From: JABDBE01 sp963832245
GTDB lineage: Bacteria; Acidobacteriota; Terriglobia; Terriglobales; Acidobacteriaceae
Length of the DNA stretch: 64,000 nt
Reading direction: 5' to 3'
NCBI GenBank assembly: GCA_963832245.1
Contig: CAWHTG010000004.1
Coordinates: 62,001-126,000, forward strand
The stretch's first letter is position 1, and every line of letters begins with the position of its first letter. The notes beneath the pieces were generated by a model. The model ran no database searches. It saw nothing but the letters and a program-made list of their open reading frames with translations, and was not told the origin of the DNA. This document shows, piece after piece, positions 8,813 through 18,085 of this stretch. A program made the translations under genes and the position numbers.

Positions 8813-9802
8813 TCACCCATTTACGGTTTGCATCATTTGCTCCGTGTAACGAAGCCCAGCGGCGGCGCCAGTTGGGAAAACTTCGTCGATCGCGCGCAAG
8901 TCCTCGGCGGTCAGCTGCACTTTCAGCGCACCGACATTTTCCTCTAGATACGTACGACGCTTAGTGCCCGGGATCGGTACGATATCTTTTCCCTGCGCCA
9001 GCACCCAGGCCAGCGCCAACTGCGACGGCTTGCACCCTTTCTCTTTGGCGATTTCCTCGACCCGCCGTACCAGATCGATGTTCTTCTGGAAGTTCTCGCC
9101 CTGGAAACGAGGCGAGTTGCGGCGGTAATCGTCGGCAGGGAGATCCTCGAATTTTTCGAACCTCCCAGTCAAGAAGCCGCGACCCAGCGGGCTGTAGGCG
9201 ACAAATCCGATTCCCAGCTCGCGACAAGTGGGCAGGATTTCCTCTTCGGGATCGCGTGTCCACAGCGAGTATTCGGTTTGAAGCGCCGTTATAGGATGAA
9301 CCTTCACGGCGCGACGCAGTGTCTTAGCACTCGCCTCCGATAGCCCTAAGAATCGAACTTTGCCTTCCCCGACCAGTTGCGCCATGGCGCCCACGGTCTC
9401 TTCGATTGGCGTATTGGGGTCCACCCGGTGCTGATAATAAAGATCAATCGTGTCCACGCCCAGCCGCCGCAGGCTAGCGTCGCACGACTGACGCACATAT
9501 TCCGGCTTGCCGTTGACGCCGCGGGCATTGGGATTATTCGGGTCGTGAACAATGCCGAACTTCGTTGCCAGCACAACTTGGTCGCGGCGTCCGCGAATCG
9601 CTTTCCCCACCAGTTCTTCGTTGATGAATGGCCCATACACGTTGGCAGTGTCGAGAAAATTGACTCCGAGTTCCAGAGCGCGGTGAATTGTAGCGATGGA
9701 CTCGTCGTCATCGCGTCCGCCATAGAATTCCGACATACCCATGCATCCCAGGCCCATGGCGGAGACTGTCGGGCCATTGCGTCCAAGTTTGCGAGTTTCC
9801 AT
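8813..9802 (-). CDS. Aldo/keto reductase
   Basis: A 329-residue NADPH-dependent aldo/keto reductase of the YajO/AKR13-like group that reduces aldehydes or ketones in the cytoplasm. The opening METRKLGRNGPTVSAMGLGC is typical. The catalytic Asp and Tyr lie in DTANVYG, the Lys in ATKFG, and the His in YYQHRVDP. The C-terminal coenzyme site reads IPIPGTKR, here as VPIPGTKR. Length is normal for the group. It converges with ftsH and stands alone. Confidence 0.92.
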   Translation of the reverse strand: METRKLGRNGPTVSAMGLGCMGMSEFYGGRDDDESIATIHRALELGVNFLDTANVYGPFINEELVGKAIRGRRDQVVLATKFGIVHDPNNPNARGVNGKPEYVRQSCDASLRRLGVDTIDLYYQHRVDPNTPIEETVGAMAQLVGEGKVRFLGLSEASAKTLRRAVKVHPITALQTEYSLWTRDPEEEILPTCRELGIGFVAYSPLGRGFLTGRFEKFEDLPADDYRRNSPRFQGENFQKNIDLVRRVEEIAKEKGCKPSQLALAWVLAQGKDIVPIPGTKRRTYLEENVGALKVQLTAEDLRAIDEVFPTGAAAGLRYTEQMMQTVNG

Positions 9803-9974
9803 AAAAACCTCCCGATAAGAAATTTAGAAGCGCTAAGAGTGAAACTCTTATCTCACTTACTAGTCCATAGATGCGCGTAACGGTCGCCGGGAGTCAATGG
9901 AAGGTTATTCGTTCTCCGCGATAATCGCGGCGTGGCTTCTCAGTTAGTTTTTGTGGAAATTAGTCTTATGGGAG

Positions 9975-10032
9975 GACACGGCTTTCAGCCGTGCCGATCA
10001 AAACAGCCGAGAATGCGGGCTTTAGCCCCTGA
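9975..10032. repeat. Family F repeat (GGCTTTCAGCC type)
   Basis: ACACGGCTTTCAGCCGTGCC is a 7-8 bp stem, followed by GCGGGCTTTAGCCCCTGAG. The same two-part arrangement occurs at 17955-18075, upstream of or within the CRTAC1 gene. Confidence 0.75.
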
Positions 10033-10093
10033 GATTAATGTTCGCACAGTTAGGACAGCAGGTTCTTTCATTCTTCTCGATTCGGGTGCATCA

Positions 10094-10636
10094 ATGAGTC
10101 AAGTCCCAAACTGGTTTGATCGAAAATTCGAATTCACGTTTCCTGTCGAATTGTTTCCCAATCTGTGCCTCCGCTTGCGAGGCACGCCCGCAAGGCTCGA
10201 AGAAATCATCCGGGCTCATTCCCACGAGCGATTAATCCAAAAGTCTGACGAAAAGTGGTCGGCCCAAGAGCATGCCGGACATCTGCTCGACCTCGAGCCT
10301 CTGTGGATGGCACGAGTGGACGACTACCTAAAAGGGGCAGTTGAGCTCACGACCGCCGACTTGACCAATCGCAAGACTCACGAAGCGGGACATAACCGGC
10401 GTAACGTCGCAGATATTCTTGCCGGGTTTCGCAAGGCGCGATTGCGACTTGCGGATCGAGTTGGAGCCGTTGAGCTCGCTCTGTTTGCCCAATCAATTCC
10501 GCATCCTCGGCTCAAAACGCCCTTTCGCCTGGTCGACCATTTGTACTTCGTCGCCGAACACGACGATCACCATCTCGCCCGAATTTGGGAGCTTCTAACG
10601 GAAACTCCCCCACGCGCGCCTCATAAACTCGTATGA
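10094..10636 (+). CDS. DinB-family protein
   Basis: A 180-residue four-helix-bundle DinB/YfiT-type protein. The metal site is suggested by the His in EHAGHLLDLEPLW (about residue 60) and the late EHDDHHLARIWELL motif. DinB proteins are thiol-dependent S-transferases or metal-binding proteins of mostly unknown substrate. The ATG at 10094 starts the family similarity; upstream in-frame codons fall in a repeat. It overlaps the next gene by ATGA (stop TGA at 10634-10636, next start at 10633), which implies translational coupling. Confidence 0.8.
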   Translation: MSQVPNWFDRKFEFTFPVELFPNLCLRLRGTPARLEEIIRAHSHERLIQKSDEKWSAQEHAGHLLDLEPLWMARVDDYLKGAVELTTADLTNRKTHEAGHNRRNVADILAGFRKARLRLADRVGAVELALFAQSIPHPRLKTPFRLVDHLYFVAEHDDHHLARIWELLTETPPRAPHKLV

Positions 10637-11196
10637 ATGAAATCCTGAGCTTTCGATCAGCCTCGGAGTTTCGCAAGTGGCTGGCGGCAAATCACCGCGA
10701 CTCAAACGGAATTTGGCTGCGTATTTTCAAAAAGGACTCGGGACAACTGTCCGTCACCTATGCCGAGGCATTGGATGAGGCGCTCTGCTTCGGATGGATC
10801 GACGGTCAAAAGCAGCGCCATGATGAAGTTTCATGGCGCCAAAAATTCACTCCAAGACGCGCTAAAAGTGGCTGGTCCAAGATCAACACGCAACACGTGG
10901 AAAGGCTGATCCAGGCGGGCCGGATGAAAGCGGCGGGTCACGCCGTAATCGATTCTGCGAAGAAAGATGGCCGTTGGAATGCAGCTTACGATTCCCCAAG
11001 CCAGGCCACCCTTCCCGAGGATTTTCTAGCGGCGTTACGGCGAAACAAGAAGGCACAAGCCTTCTTCGAATCGCTCAACAAAGCAAACCGCTATGCCATT
11101 GCCTACCGGCTGCAAACCGCAAAAAAAACAGAAACGAAGCAGCGGCGAATGGAAATGATTCTCGCCATGCTGGCCCGGGGCGAAGCGTTTCACTGA
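10633..11196 (+). CDS. YdeI/OmpD-associated family protein
   Basis: A 187-residue YdeI-like protein with the typical opening FRSASEFRKWLAANH and the conserved ALDEALCFGWIDGQ and FTPRRAKSGWSKIN segments. Members of the family occur in many soil bacteria and are loosely linked to stress and antimicrobial-peptide tolerance; no reaction is known. It is translationally coupled to the DinB gene. A C-terminal ETKQRR.EMILAMLARGE tail is usual for the family. Confidence 0.88.
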   Translation: MNEILSFRSASEFRKWLAANHRDSNGIWLRIFKKDSGQLSVTYAEALDEALCFGWIDGQKQRHDEVSWRQKFTPRRAKSGWSKINTQHVERLIQAGRMKAAGHAVIDSAKKDGRWNAAYDSPSQATLPEDFLAALRRNKKAQAFFESLNKANRYAIAYRLQTAKKTETKQRRMEMILAMLARGEAFH

Positions 11197-11217
11197 GTAC
11201 GTGCAGGGACGCTGCCA

Positions 11218-12402
11218 TCAGGGCACAATGGCGATCAGGGGCTTGGTCGCGGACAGCACTTCCCCGATTTCCACGGCGGGAACTCCCACGGCAGTGAGCG
11301 CTCGCATCAGCCCAGTTGCATCCTCCGGCGCAACCGAGATTAGCAATCCTCCGGCGGTCTGCGGATCGAAAAGAATTGTTTTCATCTCATCGCTGATTCC
11401 AGCTTCGTAGCCAACCACACACTCCGCGAATTCGCGATTGGCCTTCAGGCCTCCCGGAATGTGGCCAGCGCGAACGCAGTCCAAGGCGCCTTCGAGCAGC
11501 GGAATGCGATGGGCACGGAAACGAAGAGAGACACTCGAGGCCAGCGCAATCTCGCGGGCATGTCCGATCATGCCAAAGCCGGTGACGTCGGTCATGGCGT
11601 GGACGGCAAAATGGTCGTTGGTCGTTGGTTGTCCGTCGTTGGCTGGTGGGCTTTGCTGTGGTTGACCGGGTCGAAGACCCAGTTCTACACGGACGGGCGA
11701 GTCGCCCGTCACCACACTTGCAGTGACCACACCCGCCATTCGTACACCGCTTGAGATTACCTCTGCAGCTTTTTTGTTCAAGGTGGTCATGGAGGCGATC
11801 GCGGCGTCAATCCAGGGCTGCTGCGCCGCTTTTTTCTTGATTGCCGTGGAGATCACGCCCGTCCCCAGCGCCTTGGTGAAAAGCAGACGATCACCCGGCC
11901 TTGCGCCCCCATTGGTGAGCACCTTGGTGGGGTCGATCAAGCCGGTGACGGAATATCCAAACTTCATCTCCTCATCGCGGACGCTGTGCCCGCCAATCAC
12001 CGAGCAACCGGCTTCGATCATCTTCGAAAGCCCGCCGGCCAAAATGCGTTCCAGGATTGCCAGATCGGCCTTTTCCGGAAAACATACCAGCGCCAGTGAA
12101 GTGCGAGGCTCACCACCCATGGCGTAAACGTCGCTCAGGGAGTTGGTGGCGGCGATCTGGCCGAAGGTATAGGGATCGTCGACCATCGGCGTGAAGAAGT
12201 CCACCGTTTGTACCAACGCAGTGTCCGACCCGATTCGATACACGCCGGCGTCGTCGGCATGATCGAAGCCGACCAGAACATTTGGATCATGTTGCCGGGC
12301 TAATTTCCCAAGCACCGTGTCCAGCGCCGCCGGACTCAGCTTGGACGCTCAACCCGCAGCTTTCACCGACTCCGTCAAACGAATGGGCTTCGCATCGGCC
12401 AT
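11218..12402 (-). CDS. selD: Selenide, water dikinase SelD containing selenocysteine (in-frame UGA)
   Basis: SelD makes selenophosphate for selenocysteine and selenouridine synthesis. The gene starts at ATG 12402 and is open to 11218 if the TGA at 12349-12351 is read as Sec18. The context is AAG-U-ASKLSPAALD, where U-x-x-K keeps the catalytic Cys/Sec17 and Lys20 spacing of SelD. A gene caller stopping at UGA would wrongly start at GTG 12315. Conserved blocks include ADDAGVYRI, QTVDFFTPMVDDPY, GGHSVRDEE, TDVTGFGMIGH and LFDPQTAGGLL. Residues about 228-264 are an in-frame insertion made of three different repeats, just before the TDVTGFG motif. It ends 21 bases from the convergent ydeI-like gene. 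Confidence 0.92.
11612..11719. repeat. Composite of three repeat families inside selD
   Basis: On the plus strand, 11612-11645 is a family B run (GTCGTTGGTCGTTGG), 11664-11690 is family J (GACCGGGTCGAAGACCC), and 11691-11719 is family A (GACGGGCGAGTCGCCCGTC plus CACCACACTT). All three are open in the selD frame on the minus strand and encode about 36 residues absent from ordinary SelD. Confidence 0.85.
12308..12351 (-). promoter_or_regulatory. SECIS-like hairpin immediately after the selD UGA codon
   Basis: Four bases after the UGA, CCAAGC (12344-12339) can pair with GCTTGG (12313-12308), and inside it GTCC (12335-12332) pairs with GGAC (12322-12319), leaving a 9-base apical loop GGCGGCGCT. 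The apical loop starts about 18 nt after the UGA, as in bacterial SECIS elements that bind SelB. Confidence 0.7.
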
Positions 12403-12584
12403 TAAGTCATTCTAATGGAATTACAGAATTTGAGGTTCCGGGCAAAAAGCGCCAGCGCTCTGATTTCACAAGTGATGTCAGCAACTTTCTCAGTCCGAAA
12501 TCAGGACGAAGCTTAGCTGGGTAACGACTGATTCATTACCGCTGTTACTTTACTGCAGCATCCGCCCGCCATAAGCTCCGGTTT

Positions 12585-13322
12585 ATGAGACTGAACGCGT
12601 TGCTGGTATCGCAGGATCGCCCGTCGCTTCGAGTGTTGACGGCGCTTCTGGACGTGCTCCAAATTGAGTACCAGACGTGCCTTTCGTCCGGCGATGCAGT
12701 CGAATTTCTTGTGAAAGGTCACCATTCGGCGCTGGTGCTGGATTTTGACCTGCCGGGCGCCGGCCAAGTAGCGCGCATGGCGCGAATGGCCTCACTCCAG
12801 CGAAGGCCCGTGCTGTTTGCCATGGTCGGCCCGTTTACCCCGGTAGGCGGAGCCTTTCAATCGGGAGTAAATTTCGTTCTCTATAAACCTCTTGTCTTCG
12901 AGCAGGTAGCACGTTCGCTGCGCGCTGGCCAGGGATTCATGAAGCCGAATCCCCGCCATTCTCCTCGCCATCCCCTGGAAGCGCTGGTCTACCTTCAGTT
13001 CGGAGTGGCGGCATTGCCCGCCATCGTGCTCGATCTGAGCGAGCAGGGTCTAGCGTTGCAAGCCCCGGAGCCGTTGCCTCCGGTACAAAATGTGCCGTTG
13101 CGCTTTGTCCTGCCCGGAACCTCGCACCTGGTCGAAGCGATCGGCAAAGTAATCTGGGCCGACGACGATGGCCGGGCGGGCATGTTCTTTTCCCGCCTGA
13201 CTCCTGCTTCCCGGCACCATCTCAAAAATTGGCTCAGCAAGCGAGGGGCGAAGGCAAAGAACGCGGTACGCGTCCTTTTGCCACCGCAAAAGGCTCGCCG
13301 CTCGACGCAAGCCTCGCATTGA
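12585..13322 (+). CDS. Receiver-like and PilZ (c-di-GMP-binding) two-domain protein
   Basis: A 245-residue cytoplasmic protein. Residues about 1-115 resemble a response-regulator receiver (ALVLDFDLPG with D53/D55, and a KP near residue 101), though some acidic-pocket residues are not obvious, so phosphorylation is uncertain. Residues about 122-235 form a PilZ domain with R124-x3-R128 and D150-x-S152-x2-G155, the two motifs that bind c-di-GMP. The combination suggests a c-di-GMP-responsive adaptor. It stands alone between selD and the amidase gene. Confidence 0.8.
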   Translation: MRLNALLVSQDRPSLRVLTALLDVLQIEYQTCLSSGDAVEFLVKGHHSALVLDFDLPGAGQVARMARMASLQRRPVLFAMVGPFTPVGGAFQSGVNFVLYKPLVFEQVARSLRAGQGFMKPNPRHSPRHPLEALVYLQFGVAALPAIVLDLSEQGLALQAPEPLPPVQNVPLRFVLPGTSHLVEAIGKVIWADDDGRAGMFFSRLTPASRHHLKNWLSKRGAKAKNAVRVLLPPQKARRSTQASH

Positions 13323-13329
13323 GTTTCCC

Positions 13330-13356
13330 GTAGAAACGTAGCTAGCTACGTTTCTA
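13330..13356. repeat. Family D palindrome
   Basis: TAGAAACGTAGCTAGCTACG continues as TTTCTA, a perfect palindrome directly downstream of the PilZ gene. Copies with GAGACGTAGC cores occur at 43855, 46373 and (diverged) 35441. Confidence 0.8.
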
Positions 13357-13422
13357 AGCAACGTCGCATAGCGATTCCTTCGTGCTAGACTCAGTTTTCT
13401 CTCTCGCACCGAAAAACTCCGC

Positions 13423-14844
13423 ATGTCTGAGCTCTGCTTCCTTTCAGCCACTTCCATGGCCGAGAAAATCCGTCAGAAGAAGTTGTCGCCAGTTGAATTG
13501 GTGGAAGCGCATCTCGCCCGCATTGAGAGACTGAACCCAAAACTGAATGCTTTCGTGCAGGTGGATGCCGACGGGGCGCGCCGTCGGGCACTCGCAGCTG
13601 GAAATGCAATCGCTCGTAATGAAAAGGTGGGCCCGCTGCACGGTGTTCCAATAAGCATCAAGAGCTCAATCGACGTAAATGGCATGCGCTGCGAAGCCGG
13701 CACCAGGCTTCGAGCAGGCATCGTGGCCGCTCAGGACGCCCCGCTAGTCTCGCGACTACGCAACGCGGGCGCGATCATCCTAGGCAATACCAACACGCCT
13801 GAATTGCTCATGGCGTGGGAGACCGACAACCTGCTCCACGGTCGTACAAACAATCCCTGGGATCTGTCGCGAACTCCCGGCGGTTCCAGCGGCGGAGAAG
13901 CCGCCGCGATTGCATCCGGATGCTCCGCGGGAGGAGTTGGCAGCGACGGCGGAGGCTCCATTCGCGTGCCCGCGCATTTCAGCGGGATCTGTGGTCTGAA
14001 GCCGACGCCAGGCCGCATCCCTGCCACCGGACACTTCCCCACCTCGGTCGGACCGTTCGCTTTGCTCGGTGTAGTTGGGCCGATGGCGCGGACGGTCGCG
14101 GATCTGAAAGTGCTGTTCGAAGTGATGCAAGGGCCGGATGATGGCGATCCCTCGGCCGCACCAGTGCCCCTCCGCTGGCCAAGTCGTGCCGATGTGAAGA
14201 AACTTCGCATCGGCTATTTCGAGGATGACGGGCGCACTCCGGTGACCGCCGAAACCCGCGCGGCAGTGCGAGATGCGGCTGAGGCGGTAAAGCGTGCGGG
14301 ATTCGAGGTTGAGGGCTTTCGCCCGGAAGGCCTTGAATCTTCGCGACAACTCTGGTGGCGGTTGTTCGGAGTCGCGGGCGGAATGCTGCTAGGCACATTA
14401 ACGAAAGGCCGAGAGGCTGACCTCAGTCCAACCCTCAAACAGTTTTCGAGTTGGGTTGCAGCCGAGCCGTCCCACACTGCCCAGAGTTTGCTCGACACTT
14501 GGATCATGCGCGACGCCGTGCGCATGCAGGTCTTTTCCCAGATGCGTGAGTACCCCATCTTGCTCTGCCCGGTGGCTTCGATCCCGGCATTTCGTCACGG
14601 CGAGCGTAGTTGGGAAATCGAGGGAAAGACCGTGCATTATCTCGATGCATGGAGCTATACGGAATGGTTCAATCTGCTGGGAGCTCCAGCGGCAGTAATT
14701 CCTTTTGGCCGGTCGAAGGATGGCTTGCCAATTGGAGTGCAGATCGTGGCCCGCCCGTGGGGGGAGGAGTTGGTGCTGTCGGTGGCAGCCGAACTGGAAG
14801 CGCAACGCGGAGTCTGGCAGGCACAGGACATTCGTCTCGAATAG
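13423..14844 (+). CDS. Amidase (amidase-signature family)
   Basis: A 473-residue amidase-signature hydrolase of the GatA/FAAH superfamily that cleaves carbon-nitrogen amide bonds. The Ser-Ser-Lys triad is complete: K80 in PISIKSS, S155 in GGSSGGE and S179 in GGSIRVP, with the spacing of mammalian FAAH. No gatB or gatC lies nearby, so it is probably a stand-alone amidase and not the glutamyl-tRNA amidotransferase subunit. Its substrate is unknown. Confidence 0.88.
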   Translation: MSELCFLSATSMAEKIRQKKLSPVELVEAHLARIERLNPKLNAFVQVDADGARRRALAAGNAIARNEKVGPLHGVPISIKSSIDVNGMRCEAGTRLRAGIVAAQDAPLVSRLRNAGAIILGNTNTPELLMAWETDNLLHGRTNNPWDLSRTPGGSSGGEAAAIASGCSAGGVGSDGGGSIRVPAHFSGICGLKPTPGRIPATGHFPTSVGPFALLGVVGPMARTVADLKVLFEVMQGPDDGDPSAAPVPLRWPSRADVKKLRIGYFEDDGRTPVTAETRAAVRDAAEAVKRAGFEVEGFRPEGLESSRQLWWRLFGVAGGMLLGTLTKGREADLSPTLKQFSSWVAAEPSHTAQSLLDTWIMRDAVRMQVFSQMREYPILLCPVASIPAFRHGERSWEIEGKTVHYLDAWSYTEWFNLLGAPAAVIPFGRSKDGLPIGVQIVARPWGEELVLSVAAELEAQRGVWQAQDIRLE

Positions 14845-15019
14845 CTGTTCTTCTCAACGGCCTCTGCGCGCTTTTCTCAGCGTTCTGTGCGACTTAAGGT
14901 TTTCTTCACTCGTAACAGTAAACCAGCTAATGGATTTATACTATTTCTCTGCTCCCAAAAAGAGATAACCTGTTCCCACTCAATTTCACGTAAGCTGCAG
15001 GGATTGACGCACGTTTTTG

Positions 15020-17905
15020 ATGGCATACCCAAAGCGATTCAGAAGTTTCGTCATCGCCCGCGTACTTCCGGGGCTCCTGATCTTTCTCTTTATTTCTGCT
15101 GCCGATCTCTACACATTTCCTCAATCGAATGTTTTCTATGCTGTAATCGTTCTGCTGCACGCGATTGCGGGCGCTATCACTGCTATTCTTCTGGCCGTAT
15201 TTCTTTTTTCACTTCTCCGCAATGAAAGTATTTTCGCGCGCTTTGGCTGGATGCTCGTCGCCACTGGATCAACGGTCGGCCTGATTCTGATTAAGACCGG
15301 TACCCCGCGAATTGAGTGGCACCTGCTCTACGCTCACATTCTTCTGTCTCTAGCAGGCGTTGGCATCGTGTTTGCGGAGTGGGCCGGGAAGCGCGGTTGG
15401 CTACCGCCGGGCGACGGCAGTTCGCTGATTCGCTGCGCGATTTGTCTGCTACTGCTCGCTGCACTCGGAGCGGCGGCGCATTACCTGCGGGAGTCGCGGT
15501 GGCAACATCAGGCTCGCATCGCGAATCCTTCGATGCCTCCCGCCACGATGAACAGCGAAGGCGATGGTCCGGGTGGGCCATTCTTTCCCAGTTCCGCCCA
15601 AGTGCTCGGCGGCCAGAAAATTCCCAGCAAGTTTTTCATGGAATCCGACTCCTGCAAACGCTGCCACGAAGACATCTACAATCAGTGGTTCAGCTCGGCT
15701 CATCATTTCTCATCGTTCAACAATCAGTGGTACCGCAAGAGCATCGAGTACATGCAGGACACGATCGGCACCAAGCCTTCCAAATGGTGCGGCGGATGCC
15801 ACGATCCCGCCGTGCTTTACAGCGGCTTGATGGATACGCCGATCAAGCAGATCGTGCACCGTCCCGAGTCGCAAGCCGGACTGGGCTGCATGATGTGCCA
15901 CTCGATTGCCAACGTGAAGAGCAGCATGGGGCAAGGCGATTTTTATCTCGAATATCCTAAGCTGCATGAATTGGCGGCGACCCAGAATCCAGTGGCGCGA
16001 ATGCTGCACGATTTTCTGGTGGAGCTGAATCCCGAACCGCACCGTCGCGTATTTCTGAAGCCCCTAATGCGAAACCAGACGGCGGAGTTTTGCTCGAGTT
16101 GCCACAAAGTCCATCTCGATGCGCCGGTCAATCACTATCGTTGGATTCGTGGGTTTAACGAATACGACAACTGGCAGGCGAGCGGCGTATCGGGACAGGG
16201 CGCGCGGTCGTTTTATTATCCCGCCAAGCCTTCGCAATGCGCCGATTGCCACATGCCCCTGACCCGTTCGGACGATCAAGGCAACATCGGCGGGCTGGTT
16301 CATTCGCATCGTTTCCCCGGAGCGAACACAGCATTGCCCACGGCGAACGAAGATTCCGAGCAACTAAAGATTACCGAGGATTTTCTCAAGGGTGGAATTT
16401 TGAGCGTGGATATCTTCGCACTCTCTCCGGCGCGCGCGCAGGCAAAACCGGGAGTCGCGAACCAGTCGGACTTGTCTACAACTTTTGCGGTCGGCGAAGA
16501 AGCGGAGACGAAAGTTACTCCGGCCACGGAAGCCGAAGTGTTGCCGATTACCGCGCCGCTAAACCGTGTTCAGCCAATCGTTCGTCGAGGAGACACAGTC
16601 CGTGTGGATGTGGTAGTCCGCACCAAGAAAATCGGACACTTCTTTCCCGGCGGCACGGTGGACGCTTACGATACCTGGCTCGAACTGAAGGGCACAGACG
16701 ACGAGGGCCAAACCATCTTCTGGAGTGGGGGCGTCGAGGACAACGGCAAAGGCCCGGTAGAAAAGGGCGCGCACTTCTATCGATCGCTGCAGGTGGATGC
16801 GCACGGCAACGGCATTAACAAGCGCAATGCCTGGGCCACCCGGGCCGTAGTCTATGTGCATCTGATCCCACCCGGGGCAGCGGACACGGTTCACTACCGC
16901 GTGCACATTCCCGACGCCTCAGGAAATAAAATCACGCTCCATGCCCGGCTCTGCTATCGCAAGTTCGCATGGTGGAATACGCAGTTTTCATTCGCCGGCG
17001 TTGTCGATCCTAACCAACCGAATGGAGATGTCACCCCCGATTACGACGACAGAAAGTTCGCCTTCGCAGGATCGCTGAAAGGAGTATCTGCAAAGGAAGA
17101 GAAGATTCCGGACGTTCCGATCGTGGCGTTGGCAGAAGATACCGTCACGCTAAACGTAATTTCGCACGACGACCCAGCGCCCGAGCCGAAGACGATCTTG
17201 CAGCCAGACGACTGGCAACGCTGGAACGATTATGGAATTGGCCTGCTGCTACAGGGCGATCTGAAAGGTGCGCAAGCGGCCTTCGAGAAAGTGACAGAGG
17301 TTGATGCGAAAAATCCTGATGGCTGGGTGAATATAGGACGCGCCGCGGTGCAGGAAGGAGACATGGATCGCGCCCGCACAGTGCTGGCGAAAGCATTGGC
17401 GCTAAGTCCAAACCTGGCGCGAGCCCACTTCTTCTACGCAAAAGTTCTGCGCAGCGATGGCCGTTACGACGATGCGGCCCATCATCTCCGTAAAGTTTTG
17501 GCCCAGTATCCCCGAGATCGCGTCGCGCTCAACGATCTCGCACGCATTCTGTTTCTTGAGCGTAAATACGGCGACGCCGTGAACGTGCTCCAAAGAGTTC
17601 TCGCGGTCGATCCCGAAGACTTGCAGGCCCACTACAACCTGATGCTCTGCTACAAGGGCCTTGGGGACGAGAAGCGAGCCCACGAACACGAGGTGCGCTA
17701 CTTGCGCTTCAAAGCCGACGAAGCTTCGCAAGCGATCACAGGCAGGTATCGCCAACTCAATCCCGACGACAACAACGAACGGCAGCCCATTCACGAGCAT
17801 GTATCGGCGCCGCTAATATCGGCCGGTGTGGGGGCGGGTCTTCGACCCGTTCGGGCCCATCGAAGCTCGGCTAGCAGAATCGCCACGGCGGGAGTTTCGA
17901 GATAA
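15020..17905 (+). CDS. Membrane-anchored five-heme cytochrome c with TPR repeats
   Basis: A 961-residue protein. Three or four transmembrane helices lie in residues 10-155. An exported region carries five CxxCH heme motifs (starting at C212, C257, C290, C358 and C407), then a beta-rich domain, then at least three TPR units (about 735-890). Multiheme cytochromes of this layout move electrons outside the cytoplasm; the TPRs suggest binding to partner proteins, likely the two FG-GAP proteins downstream. The ATG at 15020 is taken over the adjoining TTG. The last 25 or so residues are translated from a family J repeat (17828-17853), so the C-terminus may have been extended by it. It overlaps the next frame by TAATG. 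Confidence 0.8.
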   Translation: MAYPKRFRSFVIARVLPGLLIFLFISAADLYTFPQSNVFYAVIVLLHAIAGAITAILLAVFLFSLLRNESIFARFGWMLVATGSTVGLILIKTGTPRIEWHLLYAHILLSLAGVGIVFAEWAGKRGWLPPGDGSSLIRCAICLLLLAALGAAAHYLRESRWQHQARIANPSMPPATMNSEGDGPGGPFFPSSAQVLGGQKIPSKFFMESDSCKRCHEDIYNQWFSSAHHFSSFNNQWYRKSIEYMQDTIGTKPSKWCGGCHDPAVLYSGLMDTPIKQIVHRPESQAGLGCMMCHSIANVKSSMGQGDFYLEYPKLHELAATQNPVARMLHDFLVELNPEPHRRVFLKPLMRNQTAEFCSSCHKVHLDAPVNHYRWIRGFNEYDNWQASGVSGQGARSFYYPAKPSQCADCHMPLTRSDDQGNIGGLVHSHRFPGANTALPTANEDSEQLKITEDFLKGGILSVDIFALSPARAQAKPGVANQSDLSTTFAVGEEAETKVTPATEAEVLPITAPLNRVQPIVRRGDTVRVDVVVRTKKIGHFFPGGTVDAYDTWLELKGTDDEGQTIFWSGGVEDNGKGPVEKGAHFYRSLQVDAHGNGINKRNAWATRAVVYVHLIPPGAADTVHYRVHIPDASGNKITLHARLCYRKFAWWNTQFSFAGVVDPNQPNGDVTPDYDDRKFAFAGSLKGVSAKEEKIPDVPIVALAEDTVTLNVISHDDPAPEPKTILQPDDWQRWNDYGIGLLLQGDLKGAQAAFEKVTEVDAKNPDGWVNIGRAAVQEGDMDRARTVLAKALALSPNLARAHFFYAKVLRSDGRYDDAAHHLRKVLAQYPRDRVALNDLARILFLERKYGDAVNVLQRVLAVDPEDLQAHYNLMLCYKGLGDEKRAHEHEVRYLRFKADEASQAITGRYRQLNPDDNNERQPIHEHVSAPLISAGVGAGLRPVRAHRSSASRIATAGVSR

Positions 17906-18085
17906 TGGGCAAGCTCGACATTTGCTCCGAAATGATTCTGAGATTCGTATCAGGGCACGGCTTCAGCCGTGCCGCCAGGATTGTGAAATGGAAACCTGCT
18001 TTAGCCGATGCGAGAGCGGCGGCTAAAGCCGTTCTTCTTGGAGCACCACTTACGGCACGCCTGGAGCCGTGCTCCGTTACGAAAC
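17828..18085. repeat. Family J and family F repeats at the cytochrome/CRTAC1 gene junction
   Basis: GGGCGGGTCTTCGACCCG lies in the 3' end of the cytochrome gene. It is followed by GGCACGGCTTCAGCCGTGCC (about 17956-17975), a GCTTTAGCC/GGCTAAAGCC pair (about 17999 and 18020), and GGCACGCCTGGAGCCGTGC (about 18055). The region is open in the frame of the following gene. Confidence 0.75.

Noticed and set aside
13330..13356. Family D palindromes as terminators
   Set aside because: They lack a T tract on either side and recur in identical form at unrelated loci, so repeat is the better call.
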